From Pseudomonadota bacterium (lineage in GTDB: Bacteria > Pseudomonadota > Alphaproteobacteria > Rhizobiales > Xanthobacteraceae), in assembly GCA_021779635.1 (NCBI GenBank), contig JAJYAH010000061.1:8511-16226 (forward strand): a stretch of DNA of 7,716 nucleotides. Reading direction: 5' to 3'. The notes under the pieces were generated by a model. The model saw only the letters and a program-made list of their open reading frames with translations. It searched no databases and had not been told where the DNA came from. Within the stretch, counting starts at the first letter, position 1; each line of letters starts with the position of its first letter. Below are positions 1-6,644 of the stretch, one piece after another. Position numbers and translations under genes: made by a program.

Positions 1-468
1 GCGTCCGAAACCATTCGCTTCCTGATGAAAGACCCGCAAAACGGACTCGGCAGCGATGAGGTTGCAACCCTCAACAGCTATAAAGGCTCGCTCGACAGCG
101 CGACAAAATTCATTCCTACCTGGGTGAAAATCGTCGTCGCCATCGCGCTTGGCCTTGGCACCATGATCGGCTGGAAGCGCATTGTCGTCACCGTCGGCGA
201 GAAGATCGGCAAGACCCATCTGACCTACGCGCAGGGCGCTTGTGCCGAAATCACAGCTGCTGCGACAATCGCCGCGGCTGACATATACGGGTTGCCGGTT
301 TCGACCACCCATGTGCTCTCGTCGGGTATCGCGGGCACCATGTCAGCAAGCGGGTCCGGATTGCAGTGGTCAACGATCCGCAACATCGCACTCGCCTGGG
401 TGCTGACGTTGCCGGCCGCCATGATTCTGTCGGGTTGCCTGTATTTGCTGTTTTCCAGGCTGTTCTAA
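1..468 (+). CDS. pit: PiT-family inorganic phosphate transporter, C-terminal part
   Basis: The 5' end is missing: the frame is open from base 1 (ASETIRFL precedes the first Met at base 25), leaving about 155 residues and a TAA stop. The family (PHO4/PiT) consists of inner-membrane, cation-coupled, low-affinity phosphate or metal-phosphate symporters with two inverted halves, each carrying a conserved signature. The second-half signature is visible here: GWKRIVVTVGEKIG, then HLTYAQG, then PVSTTHVLSSGIAGTM. Hydrophobic stretches at about residues 39-58 and 127-153 of the fragment are membrane helices, and the chain ends with a helix and LFSRLF, a normal PiT C-terminus. The family call is secure. 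Substrate and coupling ion cannot be told from the fragment. The Met at base 25 is internal, not a start. Confidence 0.93.
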   Translation, partial: ASETIRFLMKDPQNGLGSDEVATLNSYKGSLDSATKFIPTWVKIVVAIALGLGTMIGWKRIVVTVGEKIGKTHLTYAQGACAEITAAATIAAADIYGLPVSTTHVLSSGIAGTMSASGSGLQWSTIRNIALAWVLTLPAAMILSGCLYLLFSRLF

Positions 469-511
469 TTGCGTTCTGGGCGTTGCCTCTCTCTCACTTC
501 GCTCTGACGCA

Positions 512-541
512 AAAGGCCCGCGCCACCCCGCGCGGGCCTTT
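512..541. terminator. Probable bidirectional terminator between convergent genes
   Basis: Bases 512-523 pair perfectly with 530-541 (12 bp, GC-rich core) around a 6-base loop. The stem begins with AAA and ends with TTT, so each strand reads a hairpin with a short U-rich tail. It lies 43 bases after the transporter stop and 32 bases beyond the amidohydrolase stop, as expected for a shared terminator. The T tract is short, so efficiency is uncertain. Confidence 0.8.
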
Positions 542-573
542 ACCTTATGCGCAACTGAACTTTCTAGCCGGCG

Positions 574-1746
574 TTACGCCGCCAGTGTGTTCTCGACCAG
601 CTTGATCCAGTACGACGTGCCGAACACGATCGCATCGTCGTTGAAATCGTAGGCGGGATGATGCAGTCCGGCGCTGTCGCCGTTGCCGCAGAAAATGAAC
701 GCGCCCGGCCGTGACTCCAGCATATAGGCGAAATCCTCCGCGCCCATTTGCGGCGGTATCTCTTGAACATTGGTGTCGCCGGCAATTTCCTGCGCAACCC
801 TTCTGGCCACATCCGTCTGTAATGCATGGTTGACCGCGACCGGATAGCCCCGGTCGTAATCCAGTTCGATCTTGGCGCCTGTCATTTGCGCCACCCCGGC
901 GACGACCTCGCGCACGCGCTTTTCGACCATTTCCCGCACCTCGGCGGTCAGCGTGCGGACGGTGCCCCTGAGCTCGGCGGTTTGCGGGATGACGTTGCGC
1001 GCGTTACCGGCATGGAATTCGCATATCGAAACAACCGCCGATTCCAGGGGATCGACCGTGCGTGACACGATGGACTGCAAGGCCGTGACCAACTGCGCGC
1101 CGACCAGTACGGAATCGATGCATTTGTGCGGACGCGCCGCATGTCCGCCCAGCCCTTCGATCCGGATGTCGATCGCATCCGTCGCGGCCATGATCGGACC
1201 GGACCTGATCGCAAACGAGCCGATCGGAATTCCGGGACCATTATGCATGCCATAGACCTGATCGATGGCGAAGCGGTCCATCAGCCCGTCCTTGATCATG
1301 GCGGCGGCGCCCGCGCCGCCCTCTTCCGCCGGCTGGAAGATCACGACGGCGTCGCCGGCGAAATTGCGGGTCTCCGTGAGATAGCGGGCCGCGCCGAGCA
1401 ACATCGCGGTATGCCCGTCATGGCCGCAAGCATGCATCTTGCCCGGCGTCTTGGACGCGTAAGCGAGTTTGGTCGCTTCCTCGATCGGCAGCGCATCCAT
1501 GTCGGCGCGCAGCCCGATCACCTTGATATCGCCTGCGCCGGCCGGTTTGCGGCCCTTGATGACGCCGACGACCCCAGTGCGGCCAAGACCCGTCGCGACT
1601 TCGTCGCAGCCGAATTCCCTCAAACGATCCGCCACGAATGCGGCGGTGCGATCTACATCGTAGAGCAATTCGGGATGTTCATGAATATCCCGGCGCCAGG
1701 CCTGAATATCGGGTTGCAGATCGGCGACACGATTGATGATGGGCAT
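574..1746 (-). CDS. M20 family amidohydrolase (hippurate hydrolase-like)
   Basis: A 390-residue metal-dependent amidohydrolase of peptidase family M20, subfamily D. Relatives cleave N-acyl or N-aroyl amino acids such as hippurate or indole-3-acetyl conjugates in the cytoplasm; no signal peptide is seen. Counted from MPIINRV, the HACGHDGHT motif gives metal ligands Cys107 and His109, QPAEEGG gives the catalytic and metal Glu pair 141/142, MHN gives His168, and LHHPAYDF gives His362. The region between carries the dimerisation (lid) domain with GGHAARPH. Length is typical for the family. An in-frame ATG at 1785 would add 13 residues (MLEGAKYTNPGFP). I prefer 1746 because homologues, as I recall them, begin close to this point; a weak GGA sits 6 bases upstream. 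The gene is divergent from the GMC oxidoreductase. The exact substrate cannot be read from sequence. Confidence 0.93.
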   Translation of the reverse strand: MPIINRVADLQPDIQAWRRDIHEHPELLYDVDRTAAFVADRLREFGCDEVATGLGRTGVVGVIKGRKPAGAGDIKVIGLRADMDALPIEEATKLAYASKTPGKMHACGHDGHTAMLLGAARYLTETRNFAGDAVVIFQPAEEGGAGAAAMIKDGLMDRFAIDQVYGMHNGPGIPIGSFAIRSGPIMAATDAIDIRIEGLGGHAARPHKCIDSVLVGAQLVTALQSIVSRTVDPLESAVVSICEFHAGNARNVIPQTAELRGTVRTLTAEVREMVEKRVREVVAGVAQMTGAKIELDYDRGYPVAVNHALQTDVARRVAQEIAGDTNVQEIPPQMGAEDFAYMLESRPGAFIFCGNGDSAGLHHPAYDFNDDAIVFGTSYWIKLVENTLAA

Positions 1747-1827
1747 GGGAAATCCAGGGTTGGTGTATTTTGCCCCTTCTAGCATGCGGCCACGCTCGGC
1801 CCAACACTCCCCGGCGATTGACAGAGG

Positions 1828-1984
1828 TCGTCACGGCCGGGCAGAAGCGCCAACGGGTCCGCGCAAAGCGCGGCCCGATGACAGGTCCGCGCGTCTTCGC
1901 GCTAGATGTCCCGGTCACCCACCTCTGACTGAATGACGGTCAGAGAAAGACGTGGAAGTCCGGCGTAAAGCCGGGCATGACAAC
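1828..1984. repeat. Degenerate palindromic intergenic repeat (BIME/REP-like)
   Basis: The ends are imperfect inverted copies: the block starting at 1828 (GTCGTCACGGCCGGGC) matches the reverse complement of 1970-1984 (GCCGGGCATGACAAC) with a few changes. Inside lie small perfect hairpins: 1859-1864/1868-1873, 1889-1893/1898-1902, 1923-1929/1939-1945 and 1960-1964/1970-1974. The ordering (GTCAT..CCGGGC, then CCGG..CCAC, then GACGTGG..CCGG, then GCCGGGCATGAC) resembles a dispersed intergenic element I recall from Bradyrhizobium and Rhodopseudomonas, in a worn form. It fills most of the gap between the divergent amidohydrolase and GMC genes, so their promoters must lie in or next to it. I see no clear -35/-10 pair. 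Confidence 0.6.
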
Positions 1985-2010
1985 CGATCGCAACCTGGAC
2001 GGAAATTCAG

Positions 2011-3630
2011 ATGCCGAAGCGGCTTGAAGGTGATTTTGACTACATCGTCGTCGGCGCGGGCACCGCCGGCTGTATCGTCGCCAACCGGCTCTCGGCCGAT
2101 CCGGCCAACCGCGTGCTGATCCTGGAGGCCGGCGGCAACGACAACTGGATCTGGTTCCACATCCCGGTCGGTTACCTGTTCGCGATCGGCAACCCGCGTT
2201 CGGACTGGATGTTCAGGACCGAGCCCGAAGCCGGCCTCAACGGCCGCTCGCTGGCCTATCCCCGCGGCAAGGTGATCGGCGGTTCTTCCGCCATCAACGC
2301 TATGATCTCGATGCGCGGACAAGCCGCCGATTACGACCACTGGCGCCAGCTTGGACTTGGCGGCTGGGGCTGGGATGACGTGCTGCCGGCATTCCGGCGG
2401 CTCGAGGATCATTTTCTGGGCGAGAGCGCGTTTCATGGTGTCGGCGGCGGCTGGCGGATCGAGGCGCCGCGGCTGTCCTGGACGGTGCTCGACGCGGTCG
2501 GCACGGCCGCGGAGGAAATGGGAATCCGGAAAATTCCGGATTTCAATACCGGCGACAATGAAGGCGTCGGCTATTTCCACGTCAACCAGAAGCGCGGACG
2601 CCGCTGGTCTTCGGCACGGGGCTTTCTGAAGCCCGCCTTGAACCGTCCCAATCTGCGTCTTGAGACGGACGTGCTGGCCGATCGCCTGATTGTCGAGCAG
2701 GGGCGCGCTGTCGGGGTGCGCTTCGTCCAAGGCGGCGAGATGGTGGAAGCGCGCGCCCGCTGCGAAGTGATCCTGTGCGCCGGCTCGATCGGATCGGTTC
2801 AGGTGCTGCACCGCTCCGGCATCGGACCGGCGGACTGGCTGGCGCCGCTCGGGATCGAGGTCGTCCTCGACCGGCAGGGCGTCGGGCGCAATCTGCAGGA
2901 CCATCTGCAGCAGCGCGCGATCTACCAGGTCGACGGCGTTCGCACCCTCAACGAGACCTATTATTCGCTGGCAAGGCGCGGGATGATGGGCCTCGACTAT
3001 CTCTTCCGCCGCCGCGGGCCCTTGACCATGGCGCCGTCGCAGCTCGGGATTTTCACGCGCTCGGATCCGCATCGCGAGCGCGCCAATATCCAGTTCCATG
3101 TCCAGCCGCTGTCGCTCGACAAGTTCGGCGATCCCCTGCACCGCTTCCCCGCGATCACGGTCAGCGCCTGCAATTTGCAGCCGACCTCACGCGGCACCGT
3201 GCGTATTCGCGGTGCGCAGGCCGACCAGGCGCCTTCGATCGCGCCGAATTATTTGTCGACCGGCGAAGACCGCCAGGTCGCAGCCGACGCGATCCGCATG
3301 ACGCGGCGGCTGATGAAACAGCCTGCACTTGCGGCCTATCATCCGCGCGAGTTTTTACCCGGTCCATCGGTCGGCGACGACGATGCGTCGCTGGCAAAGG
3401 CCGCCGGCGACATCGGCACCACGATCTTTCACCCCGTGGGCACCGCCAAGATGGGCACGGCAAGCGACCCCATGGCTGTCGTCGATGAACGCCTGCGCTT
3501 TTACGGCGTCGCGGGGCTCCGCGTGGTCGATGCCTCCGTCATGCCGACAATTACCTCGGGCAACACCAACACCCCGACCGCGATGATCGCCGAAAAGGGC
3601 GCGGCGATGATCCTTGCGGATGCGCGGTAA
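2011..3630 (+). CDS. GMC family FAD-dependent oxidoreductase (choline dehydrogenase/alcohol dehydrogenase-like)
   Basis: A 539-residue flavoenzyme of the glucose-methanol-choline family, which oxidises alcohols to aldehydes using FAD. The N-terminal dinucleotide fold is clear (YIVVGAGTAG at residues 11-20, then LILEAGG at 36-42). GMC signature 1 is YPRGKVIGGSSAINAM (83-98), and signature 2 lies around GSIGSVQVLHRSGIGP (258-273). The C-terminal catalytic part has FHPVGTAKMG with the active-site His474, and SGNTNTP (516-522) with the conserved Asn partner. Length is that of AlkJ/BetA-type dehydrogenases, and no signal peptide is seen, so it is likely cytoplasmic or membrane-associated. GGA at 2001-2003 lies 7 bases before the ATG. 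It is followed after 8 bases by the alpha/beta hydrolase, probably in one operon. The substrate (choline, aliphatic alcohol, polyethylene glycol or other) cannot be decided. Confidence 0.94.
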   Translation: MPKRLEGDFDYIVVGAGTAGCIVANRLSADPANRVLILEAGGNDNWIWFHIPVGYLFAIGNPRSDWMFRTEPEAGLNGRSLAYPRGKVIGGSSAINAMISMRGQAADYDHWRQLGLGGWGWDDVLPAFRRLEDHFLGESAFHGVGGGWRIEAPRLSWTVLDAVGTAAEEMGIRKIPDFNTGDNEGVGYFHVNQKRGRRWSSARGFLKPALNRPNLRLETDVLADRLIVEQGRAVGVRFVQGGEMVEARARCEVILCAGSIGSVQVLHRSGIGPADWLAPLGIEVVLDRQGVGRNLQDHLQQRAIYQVDGVRTLNETYYSLARRGMMGLDYLFRRRGPLTMAPSQLGIFTRSDPHRERANIQFHVQPLSLDKFGDPLHRFPAITVSACNLQPTSRGTVRIRGAQADQAPSIAPNYLSTGEDRQVAADAIRMTRRLMKQPALAAYHPREFLPGPSVGDDDASLAKAAGDIGTTIFHPVGTAKMGTASDPMAVVDERLRFYGVAGLRVVDASVMPTITSGNTNTPTAMIAEKGAAMILADAR

Positions 3631-3638
3631 CCGTCCTC

Positions 3639-4542
3639 ATGACGAGTCCACATCGCATCTTGATCGGACCTGCCGACGCGCGCATCGCGCTGGCGCGATG
3701 GGGCGAGGACGGTTCACGCAAGCCGCCTGCCCTGCTGTCGCACGGCACCGGTTTCGTCGCCGAGGTCTGGGACGATGTCGCCCGCGAACTCGCATCCGAA
3801 TACACCGTCTATGCGCTCGACCGTCGCGGCCATGGTGACAGCCACAAGCCTGCCGCTGACCATTATCACTTCCTGGATTTTGCCGAGGACGTCTGCGCCG
3901 TGATCGAGACGCTCGGTCTGTCCAATATCTACGGGATCGGACACAGCGCCGGCGCGACCGACCTTCTGTTGGCCGCGAAGCTAAATCCCACGCGCTTCGC
4001 GCGCCTGTTCGTGATGGAGCCGACCGTGATGAATCCGCACGCGGCCTGATGGCAATGGCTTGAGCGACTTTGTAACCGGCGCCGTGCAAGGCGCGCTGCG
4101 CCGCCAGGCCGAGTTCGACAGCGAGGAAGCTGCGTTCCTTCGTTATCGGGCCGCGCCGGCTTTCGCGAAATGGACGGAGTCGTCGCGGCGGGCCTACATC
4201 CGTCATGGCTTCGCACCCCAAGAAAGCGGCCGGGTGCGGCTGCGCTGCACGCCCGAGATTGAGTCGGCCATCCTGCTTCCGATCCTCCAGGTGATGGAGC
4301 AAGTCTACGACGGCGATGCACGCGGCAATCCGTTCGCGTGGCTGTCCGAGATCGGTTGTCCCGTGCGCATCGCCACCGCCGCAGACTCCTGGCCTGTCTA
4401 TAAGGAGATGGCGTCACGCGCCGTCGCGCTGCTTCCGGCGGCAAGCCAATGGCGCTTCGAAGGTGTCGGTCACTGTGTTGCGCAGGAGGCGCCTGTCCTC
4501 TTGCTTCAGGCGTTGGCGGCGTTCGCGGCCGACGCCCGCTAA
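3639..4542 (+). pseudogene. Alpha/beta hydrolase interrupted by one frameshift
   Basis: Two adjacent open frames together make one alpha/beta-fold hydrolase of about 300 residues. The first (3639-4049, 136 aa) has the oxyanion-loop HGTGF (35-39), DRRGHGDS (61-68) and the nucleophile elbow GHSAG with Ser103, and stops at TGA soon after NPHAA. The second (readable from 4060 to 4542) carries the cap helices, a candidate acid in ATAADSW, and the catalytic His in GVGHCVAQEAP. The halves are in different frames (+1 shift). Removing one C from the GCGGCC just before the TGA restores NPHAADGNGLSDF and a continuous protein. The ATG at 3639 has only a weak ribosome site, so translation may be coupled to the GMC gene. 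Neither half alone has the full triad. It could be a true pseudogene, a sequencing or assembly error, or a recoded gene; the first two are likelier. Confidence 0.8.
4041..4049 (+). other. Frameshift site in the alpha/beta hydrolase
   Basis: Here GCGGCCTGA reads Ala-Ala-stop in the upstream frame. With one base fewer, GCG GCT GAT GGC would read on into the downstream frame as Ala-Ala-Asp-Gly. The shift is placed here because the upstream frame looks like normal hydrolase up to NPHA and the downstream frame looks like one from GNGLSDF. Exact placement within a few bases is uncertain. Confidence 0.7.
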
Positions 4543-4599
4543 TTGGCGACCAACGCTCACGAAAACGTCATCGCTCGCGACCGGCTGATCCGGATTGGC

Positions 4600-4626
4600 G
4601 GGAATAAATCCCGGCCTCGCCCGATC
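4600..4626 (+). promoter_or_regulatory. Candidate ECF-sigma promoter of the metallophosphoesterase-cupredoxin-sigma operon
   Basis: GGGAATAA (4600-4607) resembles ECF -35 boxes, which have a GGAA core. Counting from GGAAT (ends 4605), 16 bases separate it from CGATC (4622-4626), which resembles ECF -10 boxes of the CGTC/CGTT type. Transcription would start near 4633, leaving a leader of about 34 bases that contains the ribosome site. A second possible -10, CGTCC at 4628, gives a 22-base spacer, which is too long. Position and spacing fit an autoregulated ECF operon, but this is a pattern match by eye. Confidence 0.4.
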
Positions 4627-4655
4627 ACGTCCGTGGAACCCAATCAAGGGTCCAT

Positions 4656-4660
4656 GGAGA
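4656..4660 (+). promoter_or_regulatory. Ribosome binding site fixing the metallophosphoesterase start
   Basis: GGAGA lies 6 bases before the ATG at 4667, a near-ideal Shine-Dalgarno arrangement. The frame is open further upstream to a possible start at 4595, but that start would lie inside the candidate promoter and add 24 residues with no family character ahead of the Tat signal. The site therefore supports 4667. Confidence 0.8.
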
Positions 4661-4666
4661 TTGGCA

Positions 4667-5629
4667 ATGAGCGAGTTCGACCACGACCACAATGACCAAG
4701 CCCCGGATGGCGGCTCCGGCGTCAGCCGCCGCCGGGTGCTGGAATGCATGACCTGGGCCGGCACCGGGGTGCTCTGGACGATTTCCGGCGGCGTGCCCCG
4801 CTCGCTGGGACTTGTGGGCGCAGCGCAGGCAGCCCAGCCTGCCGGCCTGACCTTCCTGCAGATCAGCGACAGCCATGTCGGCTTCGACAAGCCGGCCAAT
4901 CCGAATGCGATCGGCACCCTCGAGGAGGCAATCGCCAGGATCAACGGCATGCCGGCAAAGCCGTCATTCATGATCCACACCGGCGACATCACCCATCTGT
5001 CGAAGGCGGCCGAGTTCGACAACGCCGAACGCATCATCTCGCAGGCCAAGCTCGATGTGCATTATGTGCCGGGCGAGCACGATTTCCTCGACGAAGAGAT
5101 CAAGTTCTATCGCGAGCGCTACGGGCGCGGCGCCAAGGGGGCCGGCTGGTATTCGTTCGACGCCGGCGGCGTCCACTTCATCGGTCTCGTCAACGTGGTG
5201 AACCTCAAGGCCGGCGGCCTCGGCAATCTCGGCGCCGAACAGCTTGAATGGCTCGAGCAGGACCTCAAGGGACGCTCGAAATCGACCCCGATCGTCGTGT
5301 TCGCCCATATTCCGCTGTGGACGGTCTATCCGGAGTGGGGCTGGGGCACCGAGGACGGCGCCCGCGCGCTGGATTACCTCAAGGGGTTCGGCTCGGTGAC
5401 CGTGCTCAACGGCCATATCCACCAGGTGATGCAGAAGATCGAGGGCAACGTCACCTTCCACACCGCGCGTTCGACCGCGTTCCCGCAGCCGGCGCCGGGC
5501 TCGGCTCCCTCGCCGGGGCCGATGAAGGTCGCCGACGACAAGCTTCGCGGCCTGCTCGGCGTCGCCAGCATCAACTTCAAGCCCGGCGACCAACGCCTTG
5601 CCATCATCGACACGCCGTTGCAGGGCTGA
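4667..5629 (+). CDS. Tat-exported metallophosphoesterase
   Basis: A 320-residue calcineurin-like phosphoesterase, in the broad superfamily that includes CpdA-type cyclic-nucleotide phosphodiesterases. Residues 20-26 (SRRRVLE) followed by a hydrophobic run and a GAAQAAQ cleavage region form a twin-arginine signal, so the enzyme is probably folded with its metals and exported to the periplasm. Binuclear metal-site motifs appear in order: SDSH (Asp68, His70), TGD (Asp107), GEHD (137-138, where most relatives have GNHD), FAHIP (His214) and NGHIH (His250, His252). A proline-rich loop follows at about 273-286. A good GGAGA sets the start. It is first in a run with a cupredoxin (12-base gap), an ECF sigma factor and its anti-sigma, and is probably a member of that regulon. 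The natural substrate is unknown: cyclic nucleotide, phosphodiester or phosphomonoester are all possible. Confidence 0.92.
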   Translation: MSEFDHDHNDQAPDGGSGVSRRRVLECMTWAGTGVLWTISGGVPRSLGLVGAAQAAQPAGLTFLQISDSHVGFDKPANPNAIGTLEEAIARINGMPAKPSFMIHTGDITHLSKAAEFDNAERIISQAKLDVHYVPGEHDFLDEEIKFYRERYGRGAKGAGWYSFDAGGVHFIGLVNVVNLKAGGLGNLGAEQLEWLEQDLKGRSKSTPIVVFAHIPLWTVYPEWGWGTEDGARALDYLKGFGSVTVLNGHIHQVMQKIEGNVTFHTARSTAFPQPAPGSAPSPGPMKVADDKLRGLLGVASINFKPGDQRLAIIDTPLQG

Positions 5630-5641
5630 GGGAAATTTACG

Positions 5642-5977
5642 ATGTTATCAGTCACTCTGCGCAATCTTGCTGTTCGCGTCGTCGTCGCTGTTGTCCTGTC
5701 CTTCTGCCAGCACCTCGGCGCCGCCCGCGCCGCGGACACGACGGTGACGATCGATAATTTCACTTTCGAGCCCGCACAGCTCTCCGTGAAGGTCGGCACC
5801 ACCGTCACCTGGAAAAACCGCGACGACATTCCGCACACCGTGGTGTCAGCGGGAAAATTCAGGTCGAAGGCGCTGGACACCGACGACAGCTATTCGTTCA
5901 CATTCACCGCAGCGGGCGACTACGCCTACTTTTGTTCGCTGCATCCGCATATGACCGGGACGATCAAGGTTGAGTAG
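5642..5977 (+). CDS. Secreted cupredoxin (amicyanin/plastocyanin-like blue copper protein)
   Basis: A 111-residue small copper protein. Residues 1-30 form a Sec signal peptide (hydrophobic VRVVVAVVLSF, cleavage about ARA|AD), giving a mature domain of roughly 80 residues in the periplasm. The type 1 copper ligands are complete: His65 in DIPHTVV, then Cys98, His101 and Met104 in YFCSLHPHM, the C-x2-H-x2-M spacing of amicyanin-like proteins. The family transfers single electrons or binds copper. No methylamine dehydrogenase genes are present, so an amicyanin role is not supported. The start is set by GAGGGA (5628-5633), which overlaps the stop of the metallophosphoesterase, 8 bases before the ATG; the two genes are surely co-transcribed and perhaps translationally coupled. 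Its link to the downstream sigma factor suggests a copper- or redox-related envelope function, which is inference. Confidence 0.93.
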   Translation: MLSVTLRNLAVRVVVAVVLSFCQHLGAARAADTTVTIDNFTFEPAQLSVKVGTTVTWKNRDDIPHTVVSAGKFRSKALDTDDSYSFTFTAAGDYAYFCSLHPHMTGTIKVE

Positions 5978-6004
5978 CGCGCCAAATCGAGGCATCACAG
6001 CGAT

Positions 6005-6034
6005 GCCCGGCCGGTGCATTGAAGCCGGCCGGGC
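6005..6034 (+). other. Strong GC hairpin between cupredoxin and sigma factor
   Basis: GCCCGGCCGG (6005-6014) pairs perfectly with 6025-6034 around a 10-base loop. No T run follows, so it is not a standard terminator. GCCGGGCCAG occurs at 6028-6037 and again at 6054-6063, allowing a weaker alternative pairing. It could stabilise the upstream mRNA, lower sigma expression by partial attenuation, or hide the sigma start region. Confidence 0.55.
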
Positions 6035-6068
6035 CAGCATATTTCCCACGAGAGCCGGGCCAGAGCCG

Positions 6069-6644
6069 ATGCCGGTCAGATTTTCGGACGACGATCCCGG
6101 ATCGGATCACGATCCCGGCAGGGCGCAGCGTTTTCGCGACGCCGCGCTGCCGTATCTTGACGATGCCTATACGCTGGCGCGCTACCTGCTTCGCGACGCC
6201 AACGATGCCGAGGACGCGGTTCAGGAATGCTATCTGCGCGCCTTGAAGCATTTCGACAGCTATCGCGGACCGGCGATCAAGCCCTGGCTGTTCGCCATCC
6301 TGCGCAATGTCTGTCGCGCCGAGTTTGCACGCCGCGCGAGTTCGCCAGCCGCCACCGACGACCTGCCTGATGACGCCGGGCAGACGCCGCTGTGGCGCGA
6401 AGCCCAGGAAACGCCGGAAGGACAGCTGTTGCGGCGCCGGGACGCAACCACGATCCGGCGGCTGGTGATCGCGCTGGACGAACCGTTCCGGGAGACCTTC
6501 GTGCTGCGCGAAATTCACAATCTCTCGTATCGCGAAATCGCCGACATCGTCGAGGCGCCGGTCGGCACCGTGATGTCCCGGCTGGCGCGCGCCCGCGCCC
6601 TGCTGCGCGCCGCATGGCTGGCGGAAGAGGAGCCATCGAAATGA
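6069..6644 (+). CDS. ECF RNA polymerase sigma factor
   Basis: A 191-residue sigma-70 family protein of the ECF class, which directs RNA polymerase to stress-response promoters. Region 2 covers about residues 22-88 (DAYTLARYLLRDANDAEDAVQE at its start, then FDSYRG and KPWLFAILRNVCR), and region 4 covers about 123-180 with a helix-turn-helix in LSYREIADIVEAPVGTVMSRL. The linker lacks regions 1 and 3, as usual for ECF factors. The start is uncertain. ATG 6069 gives normal length but a poor ribosome site. ATG 6003 has GAGG 10 bases upstream but would add 22 residues of non-family character encoded through the hairpin. TTG 5970 would overlap the cupredoxin. It overlaps the anti-sigma gene by ATGA. 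It may be related to the ECF16-type EcfS of Bradyrhizobium, which I cannot confirm. Confidence 0.92.
   Translation: MPVRFSDDDPGSDHDPGRAQRFRDAALPYLDDAYTLARYLLRDANDAEDAVQECYLRALKHFDSYRGPAIKPWLFAILRNVCRAEFARRASSPAATDDLPDDAGQTPLWREAQETPEGQLLRRRDATTIRRLVIALDEPFRETFVLREIHNLSYREIADIVEAPVGTVMSRLARARALLRAAWLAEEEPSK

Noticed and set aside
1818..1823. A perfect TTGACA on the plus strand as -35 of the GMC gene
   Set aside because: No -10-like sequence lies 16-18 bases downstream, and it is nearly 190 bases from the start codon.
1915..3141. A 408-codon open frame on the minus strand antisense to the GMC oxidoreductase
   Set aside because: High-GC shadow frame: no family motifs, biased toward Arg, Ala, Asp and His, and fully overlapped by a well-supported gene.
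4547..4595. A terminator after the alpha/beta hydrolase
   Set aside because: Only 4-bp stems (for example TTGG/CCAA) and no T run are seen, so read-through into the sigma operon cannot be excluded.
4635..4652. GGAAC at 4635 as an ECF -35 box with GTC at 4650
   Set aside because: The spacer is only 10 bases, and a start site there would leave almost no leader before the ATG at 4667.
4595..4666. Upstream extension of the metallophosphoesterase from 4595
   Set aside because: It would run through the candidate promoter and add 24 non-family residues before the Tat motif; the ATG at 4667 has a near-ideal ribosome site.
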